A stretch of 64,000 nt of DNA, taken from contig JBMNMS010000002.1 of assembly GCA_050953445.1 (NCBI GenBank), forward strand, positions 248,001 through 312,000. Direction: 5' to 3'. Below the pieces are notes generated by a model. The model was given only the letters and a program-made list of their open reading frames with translations. It ran no database searches and was not told the origin of the DNA. Below, one piece after another: positions 33,924 to 41,629 of the stretch (the stretch's first letter is position 1; the number at the start of each line of letters is the position of its first letter). The translations under genes were made by a program, and so were the position numbers. The DNA is from JBMNMS01 sp050953445 (GTDB taxonomy: Bacteria; Bacillota; Clostridia; Peptostreptococcales; Anaerovoracaceae).

Positions 33924-35213
33924 ATGAAAGAAGACTTTAGAATTGGAGGCGTATCCTGTAAAGCCCTTGCTGATATCATGGGAACACCCTTGTTTATATA
34001 TGATGAGGATAAAATCAATAATCAGCTTTCCCTCTACAAAGAACATTTTAAATCTCGTGTTTTTGATACTGAAGTACTTTATGCAGGTAAGGCCTTCCTC
34101 TGCGAAGCGCTTTTAAAGTTGCTGGATGCAAAAGGTTTTAGCCTGGATGTGGTCAGCGGCGGCGAACTTCACTGTGCGTACAAGAGCAAATTCCCTATGG
34201 AAAGGGTATATTTCCATGGAAATAATAAAACCGTTGCGGAATTGGAAATGGCCATGGAATACGAGATAGGCGGGATAATTTTGGACAATATAATGGAAGC
34301 GGAAGTGCTGATAGACCTAGCACGAAAGCGAAAACGCAGGGTTTCTGTACTTTTAAGGGTGAATCCGGGGATAGAGGCTCATACCCATAAGTATATCATG
34401 ACCTCCCATCTGGATAGCAAGTTTGGAATTTCTATAAGAAAATACGATGATATTATCCATCTTATCAGAAGGGTAAGGGAAAGCCATGAGGTAATTTTCG
34501 AAGGCTTTCATTGTCACATAGGTTCACAGATTTTTGACATCAACGCCTACATGGAAACTGTACGTATAATGACTGAGTTTATTCAACAGGTAGAAGAACG
34601 CGAAAAAATGGAGATTATCACCCTGAATCTGGGAGGTGGTTTCGCTGCTTTGTACACAGATGAGGATAGGCCAATACCCATAGAGGTTGCCTGTGAGGAG
34701 GTTATAAAAGCCTGTGAAAAGGAGATGGAAAACAGGGGTTTGCATCTTAAAAAGGTGATGATTGAACCTGGTAGGAGTCTGGTTGCCGAGTCGGGATACA
34801 CGTTATATCAAGCCGGTTACAGCAAGGACACGGAGACTAAAAAATATATCTTTGTTGATGGTGGTATGTCTGATAATATAAGACCTGCCTTGTATGAGGC
34901 AAAATATCATTGCAATAATATTAGCAGGGCTGATGTACCCAAAACGGATTGGCTCACCGTAGCGGGCAAATGTTGCGAGTCCAGTGATATTCTCATCGAA
35001 AATATTCTAATGCCGGAAACAAAGATGGGAGACTTAATCTTATTTAACACCACCGGCGCATATGGTTATAGTATGGCATCCAACTACAATCGAATACCCA
35101 GGCCGGCAGTGGTATTTGTTAAGGATGGGAAGGCCCGTTGTGTAATTCGCCGGGAAACTTATGAAGATATGGAGAGATATCAGACGGACGAAGAAATTAT
35201 TTTAAACGATTAA
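33924..35213 (+). CDS. lysA: Diaminopimelate decarboxylase
   Basis: LysA (429 residues) decarboxylates meso-diaminopimelate to lysine with PLP. The PLP lysine is in LYAGKAFLCEAL (near residue 54), the phosphate-binding glycines in LNLGGGFAALY (near 237), the EPGRSLVAESG stretch near 281 and the second active-site motif CCESSD near 351. First gene of the riboswitch-controlled operon; dapA follows after 24 bases. Confidence 0.96.
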   Translation: MKEDFRIGGVSCKALADIMGTPLFIYDEDKINNQLSLYKEHFKSRVFDTEVLYAGKAFLCEALLKLLDAKGFSLDVVSGGELHCAYKSKFPMERVYFHGNNKTVAELEMAMEYEIGGIILDNIMEAEVLIDLARKRKRRVSVLLRVNPGIEAHTHKYIMTSHLDSKFGISIRKYDDIIHLIRRVRESHEVIFEGFHCHIGSQIFDINAYMETVRIMTEFIQQVEEREKMEIITLNLGGGFAALYTDEDRPIPIEVACEEVIKACEKEMENRGLHLKKVMIEPGRSLVAESGYTLYQAGYSKDTETKKYIFVDGGMSDNIRPALYEAKYHCNNISRADVPKTDWLTVAGKCCESSDILIENILMPETKMGDLILFNTTGAYGYSMASNYNRIPRPAVVFVKDGKARCVIRRETYEDMERYQTDEEIILND

Positions 35214-35237
35214 AAACAAAAACAGGAGGTACTTGAA

Positions 35238-36119
35238 ATGAAAAGAATTGAAGGCTCAATGGTAGCATTAATCACACCATTTAATGAAGATGGAAGCATT
35301 AACTTTGATAAATTAGGAGAGCTTATAGAGTTTCACATATCCCATAAGACAGATGGTATTGTTCTGCTTGGAACCACCAGCGAATCGCCCACCATGTCCC
35401 ATGAGGAAGATGCAGAAATAGTGAAATTCGCTGTTGATCTTGCAAAGGGGAGGATTCCGCTAATCGCCAGCAGCGGTTCTAACTGCACCCGGACAGTGAT
35501 ACAAAAAAGCCTTCAGTTTCAGGAACTGGGAGTAGATGCTTTGATGACGATAGCCCCCTATTATAATAAGGCTAACGAGGAAGGAATGTATAGGCATTTT
35601 GCTGATGTGGCTGATGTTGTGGATATCCCCATACTCCTTTATAATGTTCCGGGACGAACGGGTTGCTCAATTCCCGTTAATGTGGTAGGAAGACTGGCAG
35701 AGCATAAGAATATTATGGGTATAAAGGAAGCCAGCGGAGATCTGGGATATGGCGCCAAGGTTGCAAGATTTTTAAGTGATGACTTTGTCATGTACAGCGG
35801 CAACGATGATACTATATTGCCAACACTTTCCCTTGGAGGCTCCGGGGTTATCTCTGTATGGGCTAACCTAATGCCGGATACCGTACATGATATGGTAATT
35901 GATTATCTGTCGGGCAACATTAAAAAGGCAACGAAGACACAGATTAAGTACCTGGATTTAATAAATGATCTGTTTATTGAAGTCAATCCAATCCCGATAA
36001 AGGAAGCCATGAATATTATGAATATGGGGGTAGGAGGATATAGAATGCCCCTATGTCCCATGAGCGAGACTAACAGGGCTGTACTAAAAAAGGAAATGGA
36101 AAGGATGGGCTTAATATGA
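35238..36119 (+). CDS. dapA: 4-hydroxy-tetrahydrodipicolinate synthase (second copy)
   Basis: DapA (293 residues), second of two copies. The Schiff-base Lys is in MGIKEASGD (near 162), Tyr in LLYNVPGRTGC (near 134). The pyruvate-site loop reads GTTSESPTM rather than GTTGEAST as in the copy at 9449-10339. AGGAGGTAC precedes the ATG. It overlaps dapB by four bases. Under lysine-riboswitch control it probably serves lysine supply, while the other copy could serve cell wall or dipicolinate needs. Confidence 0.95.
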   Translation: MKRIEGSMVALITPFNEDGSINFDKLGELIEFHISHKTDGIVLLGTTSESPTMSHEEDAEIVKFAVDLAKGRIPLIASSGSNCTRTVIQKSLQFQELGVDALMTIAPYYNKANEEGMYRHFADVADVVDIPILLYNVPGRTGCSIPVNVVGRLAEHKNIMGIKEASGDLGYGAKVARFLSDDFVMYSGNDDTILPTLSLGGSGVISVWANLMPDTVHDMVIDYLSGNIKKATKTQIKYLDLINDLFIEVNPIPIKEAMNIMNMGVGGYRMPLCPMSETNRAVLKKEMERMGLI

Positions 36120-36829
36120 AGATATTATTGGCCGGCTACGGCAAAATGGGAAAGCTCATAGAGGAAACGGTTTTATCCCGTGAGGATATGGAGATCGTTG
36201 GCATCATAGATATTGACAACATGGATTCCCTGGATACTATGGGGAAGGTTGCGGATATTGTAATCGACTTTTCACATCCTAACATGATGGAATCGATTTA
36301 TGAGTATGTAACAAAAACTGAAACCCCATGGTTGTGCGGAACAACAGGGGTTGATCACAACTGGGAGGAAAGGCTACAAATATTATCGAAAAAAATACCC
36401 CTCATCCATAGTTCTAACTACTCCTATGGGGTGGCTGTTTTCAGACATATACTATCTGAAATAAAGGGTACATTAGAAGGTTACGATATTGAGCTAATGG
36501 AAACCCATCACAACCAAAAAATTGACGCCCCCAGTGGAACTGCTAAGCTGTTGTTAACTGCCCTCGATCCACAGGATGAATACAAAAAAGTCTACGGTAG
36601 GGAAGGGATGTGCGGAGCTAGAAGTCCGGGGGAGATAGGAGTTCACGTGTTGCGAGGAGGAACAGTGGCGGGTGAACATAAAGTGAGCTTTTTTGGCAAA
36701 GATGAAATACTAGAAATATCACATAAGGCCACAAGCAGGCAGATTTTTGTGGATGGGGCTCTAAGGACAGCGGAAAAACTGGTTAAGCTATCGCCAGGAT
36801 ATTACACTATGGAAGATATTCTTTTTTAA
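36116..36829 (+). CDS. dapB: 4-hydroxy-tetrahydrodipicolinate reductase (short form)
   Basis: DapB (237 residues, somewhat shorter than the usual 250-270) reduces hydroxy-tetrahydrodipicolinate. The Rossmann motif GYGKMGKLIEE is at the N-terminus, CGTTGVDHN near 79, and the catalytic/substrate motif ETHHNQKIDAPSGTA near 138 is complete. The shortening is mainly in the N-terminal nucleotide-binding domain, where only a short segment separates the first strands from VIDFSHP. Translationally coupled to dapA. Last gene of the operon. Confidence 0.94.
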   Translation: MKILLAGYGKMGKLIEETVLSREDMEIVGIIDIDNMDSLDTMGKVADIVIDFSHPNMMESIYEYVTKTETPWLCGTTGVDHNWEERLQILSKKIPLIHSSNYSYGVAVFRHILSEIKGTLEGYDIELMETHHNQKIDAPSGTAKLLLTALDPQDEYKKVYGREGMCGARSPGEIGVHVLRGGTVAGEHKVSFFGKDEILEISHKATSRQIFVDGALRTAEKLVKLSPGYYTMEDILF

Positions 36830-36906
36830 CATCTAAAAAGCGGGTGATTTCGTCTTTTTAATAGGCGGATAAAAAATCATCATTGTTAAGTGGAAAGGAC
36901 GGGGCT

Positions 36907-37119
36907 GTGATAGAAAAGGAAACTGTTGATCGTTTAAACATATTGGCAAAAAAATCTAAAACCACTGGGCTTACCGATGAGGAACTGGAAGAAAGAGCAG
37001 CCTTGCGGGAAAAGTATCTAAAAGGGTTTAGAGCGAACTTTAAGGCTCAGCTGGAGCGCATCAAATTCGTAGATAAGTGTGAATTGGTGAAGGTCGAAAA
37101 AGACCATAATCAGGAATAA
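36907..37119 (+). CDS. DUF896 family protein (YnzC-like)
   Basis: About 70 residues, a small helical cytoplasmic protein of the DUF896 family (Bacillus YnzC). The core ELEERAALREKYLKGFRANFKAQL (key segment REKYLKGFR) is characteristic. I chose GTG 36907 over TTG 36883 because AAAGGACGGGG lies before it. In Bacillus ynzC lies next to lexA-yneA and may be SOS-related; here it lies after dapB. Function unknown. Confidence 0.85.
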   Translation: MIEKETVDRLNILAKKSKTTGLTDEELEERAALREKYLKGFRANFKAQLERIKFVDKCELVKVEKDHNQE

Positions 37120-37130
37120 AATCCTAATGG

Positions 37131-37161
37131 AAGACGGCGTAAACTAACAAGTTTTTTGCCG
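37131..37161 (+). terminator. Possible terminator after the DUF896 gene
   Basis: ACGGCGTAAAC pairs with GTTTTTTGCCGT (one mismatch), followed by TTTTC. It ends the dapB/DUF896 region. Confidence 0.55.
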
Positions 37162-37206
37162 TTTTCTAATTATAATAGGGCTACCCTAATTTTAGAGAGG
37201 TAGCTT

Positions 37207-37662
37207 ATGAAAAATTATCATCGATTATTTTTGATTCCATGTTCATTAATCCTTTGCCTTGCTATACTTGCAGGATTCAGCCCATCATCCGCGGCGGAAG
37301 ATGAGCCTTTGGAATATCTATTAGAAAGGCGCACCAAAATTATTCAAAACGCAATTTACGGAAACATCTCTAAAAATGAAGCTGAAATAATGCTTAGAGA
37401 GGTGGAAACCGTGCCTTTGCTGAAAAAGGATATTAAAAGTCTCTATCAGTGGGACAGCACCCGAATGGATATAGTGAAGAAGGGGAGGATTATAGAAAAG
37501 ACCGAAACAGCTCAAATTTACGACTATATTTCATATCGGATTCTTGTCAGGTGGGAAATGGCTGGGGCACAGGGTGATTACAGTCAAACACAAGAATATC
37601 ACATGGTGATTAAGAAGATGGGGATGGAGTATAGAATGTCTGATTTTACCCCCATAGATTAG
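37207..37662 (+). CDS. Secreted protein of unknown function
   Basis: A 151-residue protein with a clear signal peptide (basic start MKNYHR, hydrophobic segment about 7-24, cleavage likely after SSAA near residue 30). The mature part begins with acidic and helical sequence (EPLEYLLERRTKIIQNAIYG) and continues in beta-strand-like pattern with several aromatic residues. I recognise no family. A TATAAT at about 37172 suggests its own promoter. It lies between the DUF896 gene and iscS. Confidence 0.7.
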   Translation: MKNYHRLFLIPCSLILCLAILAGFSPSSAAEDEPLEYLLERRTKIIQNAIYGNISKNEAEIMLREVETVPLLKKDIKSLYQWDSTRMDIVKKGRIIEKTETAQIYDYISYRILVRWEMAGAQGDYSQTQEYHMVIKKMGMEYRMSDFTPID

Positions 37663-37783
37663 AGATTCTTAATGTTAATACTATAAAACACCCTTTATTT
37701 CTCCTGTAATTCTGGTATAATTAATTGATTATGATGTTGTTTCAAACCATCTGGAAATAACTGCTGGCAAAGGAGAAATAAAT

Positions 37784-38986
37784 ATGAGACAAGTCTATTT
37801 GGACTATGCGGCGACTACCCCGGTGAAAAAAGAAGTTTTGGAGGAAATGTTACCGTTCCATATGGAATGCTATGGGAATCCATCCAGTTTACATGAAATG
37901 GGTATTCAGGCCAAACAAGCAATAGATCTGGCGCGCAAAAGGATTGCCCAATTGATAAACTCAGATCCTGCGGAAATATACTTCACCTCCGGCGGTACGG
38001 AGGCCGATAATTGGGCCTTATTGGCTACCTCACTTTCCAAAAAAAAAGAGGGCAATCATATAATTACTACAAAAGTTGAGCATCATGCCATACTTCACAC
38101 GGCAAAATTTCTTGAAAATGCAGGTTTTCAGATAACCTATGTGGATGTGGATAGAAAAGGCAGGGTTTTGATAGATCAATTGGAAAAATCCATTACGGAT
38201 AAAACTATTCTAATCAGCGTCATGATGGCTAATAATGAGGTGGGAACCATTCAACCGATAAAACAAATAGCAGAGCTTGCCAAGAGGCATGGTATCTTGT
38301 TCCACACAGATGGTGTACAGGCGGTTGGTAATATGATTGTGGATGTTGAGGATCTGGGGGTAGATATGTTGTCCCTATCTTCCCACAAGATTTATGGGCC
38401 CAAAGGGGTGGGAGCATTATATATAAGAAGAGGGGTTCCTATAGGGAATTTTATTCATGGTGGTGCGCAGGAAAACAAGCTGAGAGCCGGTACTGAAAAT
38501 GTGGCTGGAATTGTGGGCTTTGGCAAGGCCGCCCAGATGGCCGTGGAAAGGTTGGAGGACTATACGGAGAGATTGAGAACATTGAGGGATTATTTCCTCA
38601 AAGAAATTACTGCTAAGATCGAAGATGTTGAAATAAATGGTGACATGGATCGAAGGCTGCCGGGCAATGCAAATGTAATTTTTCACTATATTGAAGGGGA
38701 GGCTATCCTATTATACTTGGATGCAAAGGGAATATTTGCATCTACAGGATCTGCTTGTTCATCGGCCACCTTTGCACCATCCCATGTATTGGCTGCCATG
38801 GGGGTACCAATAGAGCATGCCTATAGCTCCCTTAGATTTACCTTTGGTGATGGTACAACTAAGGAGGAAATAGATTATGTAGTTGAGGAAATAGCTACTG
38901 CAGTAACTAAATTAAGAGCCTTTTCTCCTTTTAATAAGGAACGCAATATGAACACTATGATGAAAGATAAAAACATGGCAGATTAG
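37784..38986 (+). CDS. iscS: Cysteine desulfurase IscS/NifS
   Basis: A 400-residue PLP enzyme that takes sulfur from cysteine for Fe-S clusters and tRNA thiolation. PLP lysine is in LSSHKIYGPKG (near 202), the PLP-stacking His in VEHHAILH (near 104), and the active-site Cys in STGSACSSATFAPSHV (near 325) on a long loop, as in group I desulfurases. iscU and mnmA follow, so it probably feeds both. A regulatory iscR gene is not adjacent. The C-terminus carries a short Met/Lys-rich tail (MNTMMKDKNMAD). Confidence 0.96.
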   Translation: MRQVYLDYAATTPVKKEVLEEMLPFHMECYGNPSSLHEMGIQAKQAIDLARKRIAQLINSDPAEIYFTSGGTEADNWALLATSLSKKKEGNHIITTKVEHHAILHTAKFLENAGFQITYVDVDRKGRVLIDQLEKSITDKTILISVMMANNEVGTIQPIKQIAELAKRHGILFHTDGVQAVGNMIVDVEDLGVDMLSLSSHKIYGPKGVGALYIRRGVPIGNFIHGGAQENKLRAGTENVAGIVGFGKAAQMAVERLEDYTERLRTLRDYFLKEITAKIEDVEINGDMDRRLPGNANVIFHYIEGEAILLYLDAKGIFASTGSACSSATFAPSHVLAAMGVPIEHAYSSLRFTFGDGTTKEEIDYVVEEIATAVTKLRAFSPFNKERNMNTMMKDKNMAD

Positions 38987-38999
38987 GGAGGATTTTGAT

Positions 39000-39434
39000 A
39001 TGGGAATGTACAACGAAAAGGTAATGGAGCATTTTATGAATCCGCACAATGCGGGGGATATGGAAAATCCTGATGCGGTGGGAGCCTTTGGGAGCCCTGT
39101 TTGCGGAGATATGATGGAAATATCTTTAAAAATTGACGATGGAATTATTACAGATGCCAAATTCAAAACTTTCGGTTGCGGGTCGGCTATCGCTTCATCT
39201 AGTGTGGCCACAGATATGATTAAGGGGCTGAGTCTGGAGGAGGCCTTAAAGCTGACTAATCAAAGTTTTGTAGACGAATTGGGTGGGCTTCCGGATCCTA
39301 AGATGCACTGTTCTCTTTTATCCGAGCAGGCAATTAAGTTGGCTATATACAATTATGCCAAGGAGCATAATCTGGAGTTGGAAGGTCTTAAAGGATTCGA
39401 TCCTGATGCCGAATTCGAACACGACCATGATTAG
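39000..39434 (+). CDS. iscU: Iron-sulfur cluster scaffold IscU/NifU-like
   Basis: A 144-residue Fe-S scaffold. The three cluster cysteines are in GSPVCGDMMEI (near 37), FKTFGCGSAIASSS (near 62) and KMHCSLLSEQA (near 105), with the conserved Asp beside the first. The C-terminal acidic/His tail (EFEHDHD) is an extra. It follows iscS by 13 bases with GGAGG before the ATG. Confidence 0.96.
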   Translation: MGMYNEKVMEHFMNPHNAGDMENPDAVGAFGSPVCGDMMEISLKIDDGIITDAKFKTFGCGSAIASSSVATDMIKGLSLEEALKLTNQSFVDELGGLPDPKMHCSLLSEQAIKLAIYNYAKEHNLELEGLKGFDPDAEFEHDHD

Positions 39435-39445
39435 GGGCTGACTTT

Positions 39446-40501
39446 ATGGTGATGGATAGTGAAAAGGTTTTGTTAGGCTTAAGCGGTGGTGTAGACAGCA
39501 CGGCCGCTGCTTTATTGTTGTCCGAAAACGGTTATACTGTCGTCGGATGCTTCCTGGACATGATGGGGTGTCTGTCGAAAGAGGCTTTAAAGGCTGAAAA
39601 GCTGGCTTCCCAACTTGGAATCGACTTCATTTACAGTGATGTTTCTCGAGATTTTGAAGAAAGTATTATCGATTATTTTTGTAGTTCATACGGGAAAGGG
39701 GAAACTCCCAATCCTTGCGTCTTTTGCAATCCGCAAATCAAGTTTGCCACCTTGATTTCTGAGGCGGATAAGCGGGGGATACATTGGATATCCACCGGTC
39801 ATTATGCCAGGAGTGACGGGCAATATATTTATAAGGCTGATAACAAATCCAAGGATCAATCCTATATGCTCTACCGGTTGCCACAGCAGGTTATAAGGCG
39901 TTTGCTGCTCCCTTTGGGAGAAATAGAGACGAAGGATGGTGTGCGCCAATATGTAAGGGCTAAGGGAATGTATAATTACGATAATAAGGACAGTCAGGAA
40001 ATTTGCTTTATACCCGGCGGTTCCTACGTGGATTTTCTTAAAGAAAGGGGATTAAACTGCTTACCGGGTCGGTTTGTTGATACCTTTGGCAATGATTTGG
40101 GAAGCCATAAAGGAATAGTTTATTATACCATAGGTCAACGTAAAGGCCTTGGTTTGGATTTTGGTAGGAAAATGTTCGTCATAGATATTGAAGGGGATAC
40201 AAACAAAGTGGTGTTAGGGACAAATGAAGAGCTTTTTAGTAGAAGGGTTGTGGTAAAGGATTTTGTGTTTTCAGGGTTTACCGATGATTATGAAGGAATA
40301 GTCGGCTGCTTTGATGGTGAAAGCGTCAAGGCTAAAATACGATACCTGGCAATGCCTGCACGATGCATTCTGTCCTTTCCGGGAAGGGGCAGGCTTATAG
40401 TGGACTTTGATGAACCTCAGCGGGCAGCCGCACCTGGCCAGTCAATAGTTTTTTATTCGGGTGACAGGATGCTTGGAGGGGGAATAATTACCCGATCATA
40501 A
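39446..40501 (+). CDS. mnmA: tRNA 2-thiouridylase MnmA
   Basis: MnmA (351 residues) thiolates uridine 34 of tRNAs for Glu, Gln and Lys using sulfur relayed from IscS. The PP-loop ATPase motif LSGGVDSTAAALL is near residue 10, the two catalytic cysteines in NPCVFCN (near 92) and SQEICFIPGG (near 188). It starts 11 bases after iscU. Its 3' end overlaps the convergent aldo/keto reductase gene by 14 bases. Confidence 0.95.
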   Translation: MVMDSEKVLLGLSGGVDSTAAALLLSENGYTVVGCFLDMMGCLSKEALKAEKLASQLGIDFIYSDVSRDFEESIIDYFCSSYGKGETPNPCVFCNPQIKFATLISEADKRGIHWISTGHYARSDGQYIYKADNKSKDQSYMLYRLPQQVIRRLLLPLGEIETKDGVRQYVRAKGMYNYDNKDSQEICFIPGGSYVDFLKERGLNCLPGRFVDTFGNDLGSHKGIVYYTIGQRKGLGLDFGRKMFVIDIEGDTNKVVLGTNEELFSRRVVVKDFVFSGFTDDYEGIVGCFDGESVKAKIRYLAMPARCILSFPGRGRLIVDFDEPQRAAAPGQSIVFYSGDRMLGGGIITRS

Positions 40502-41447
40502 TTATGGCTCTCACCGGACAAACGGGAGCACAATAGCCGCAGTTCAAACAGACCGTATAGTCTATTTCAGCTAGTCCATTAGTATTTCTGTAAATGGCAT
40601 GATTGGGACAACGACTTATGCAATCGCCGCAACCCTCGCAATCACCCTGGTCTATAAAAATTCTTTTTCCCGATAGATCCGGGGAGTAGTCTTCAGTTAA
40701 GCTGCCATTTAAATACTGTATTATTGGATCCACCTCCCTTTTATGTCCAAAACCAATCATAATGGAATCGATGCCTGTGAGGCCTGCCACATAATTGAGA
40801 GCCTCGTGATAGTGTCCAGCCAACGGACCACCGCCAAAGACCTTCATTGCAAAAACACCCTTTCCATTTCGGTGGTTTTTTTCTATAGCCTGGGCCATCT
40901 CCTCTTTGCTTCCGGCTTTATCTCCCTTTCTAATCCCCATGCCTCTGAAGTTGATTATGGGAAAAAGCACATCTGCCTGGGGAATTTCTGCCGTCATCAG
41001 GGCCACATCAATATGATGGGTAGAAATGCCTATGGCTTTTACGATTCCTTTGGATTTGGCTTCCTGTAAATATTCCCATGCACCTGTCCTTTGCAAAAAA
41101 TCTTCCTTGCTGCGAACCTCATGAAGCATAAAAATATCTATGACATCTCTGTCCATTTCCCTTCTGGCCTCCTCTACTGCGAATTTCATTTGGGAGTAGG
41201 AGGGGTCGAGACATTTGGATGCGATAACAGGGTCAAAGGTGTGATCTTTAAGGGCTTCTTTAATATAGGGGTAGGTTTCATAATACTGAGCGGTATCTAG
41301 AAAATTGATGCCGGCCTCCAAGGCGTATCTTAAAACCTCCGCTCCTTCCTTGACAGGTAAGTTTAGCTGGTTTCTCCCCATTACCAGAACTCCGAAACCG
41401 ATTTTAGTTACCATGAGGCCAGTGTTTCCTAATTCTATCTTTTCCAT
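40488..41447 (-). CDS. Aldo/keto reductase with C-terminal ferredoxin domain
   Basis: A 319-residue protein: an aldo/keto reductase barrel (about 1-245) with the tetrad Asp/Tyr in NFLDTAQYYE, Lys in IASKCLD and His in FMLHEVR, then a ferredoxin-type domain with two 4Fe-4S motifs (CEGCGDCISRCP and CLNCGYCAPVCP, about 280-315). Such fusions occur widely in anaerobes; the substrate is not known. The start ATG 41447 follows GGGAGG. It has its own promoter at 41467-41495, divergent from alaS, and converges on mnmA. Confidence 0.9.
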   Translation of the reverse strand: MEKIELGNTGLMVTKIGFGVLVMGRNQLNLPVKEGAEVLRYALEAGINFLDTAQYYETYPYIKEALKDHTFDPVIASKCLDPSYSQMKFAVEEARREMDRDVIDIFMLHEVRSKEDFLQRTGAWEYLQEAKSKGIVKAIGISTHHIDVALMTAEIPQADVLFPIINFRGMGIRKGDKAGSKEEMAQAIEKNHRNGKGVFAMKVFGGGPLAGHYHEALNYVAGLTGIDSIMIGFGHKREVDPIIQYLNGSLTEDYSPDLSGKRIFIDQGDCEGCGDCISRCPNHAIYRNTNGLAEIDYTVCLNCGYCAPVCPVRAIIMIG

Positions 41448-41466
41448 ACAAAAACCTCCCAAAGTG

Positions 41467-41495
41467 ATTTTAATATATTTTTTAGGCAGAGGCAA
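41467..41495 (-). promoter_or_regulatory. Promoter of the aldo/keto reductase gene
   Basis: Read leftward: TTGCCT (41490-41495), 17-base spacer, TAAAAT (41467-41472). Confidence 0.5.
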
Positions 41496-41564
41496 CCAGG
41501 GGGTGTACCTGTTTTTTCGCCACGGATGAACCGGAAGGGTTAACCACAGCAGAGTTGCAAAATC

Positions 41565-41593
41565 TTGCACCTTACAGATTGCCGTGTTATAAT
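41565..41593 (+). promoter_or_regulatory. Promoter of alaS
   Basis: TTGCAC (41565-41570), 17-base spacer, TATAAT (41588-41593). The resulting leader is under 40 bases, so there is no room for a T-box. Confidence 0.78.
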
Positions 41594-41629
41594 TGAAAAA
41601 TATTGAAAACATGGAGGAATGAATAAATT

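Noticed and set aside
41454..41629. Possible T-box before alaS
   Set aside because: The predicted alaS transcript starts near 41600, leaving under 40 bases, and no T-box sequence with a following terminator was seen. The weak CAGG/CCTG stem near 41498-41515 lies upstream of the promoter.
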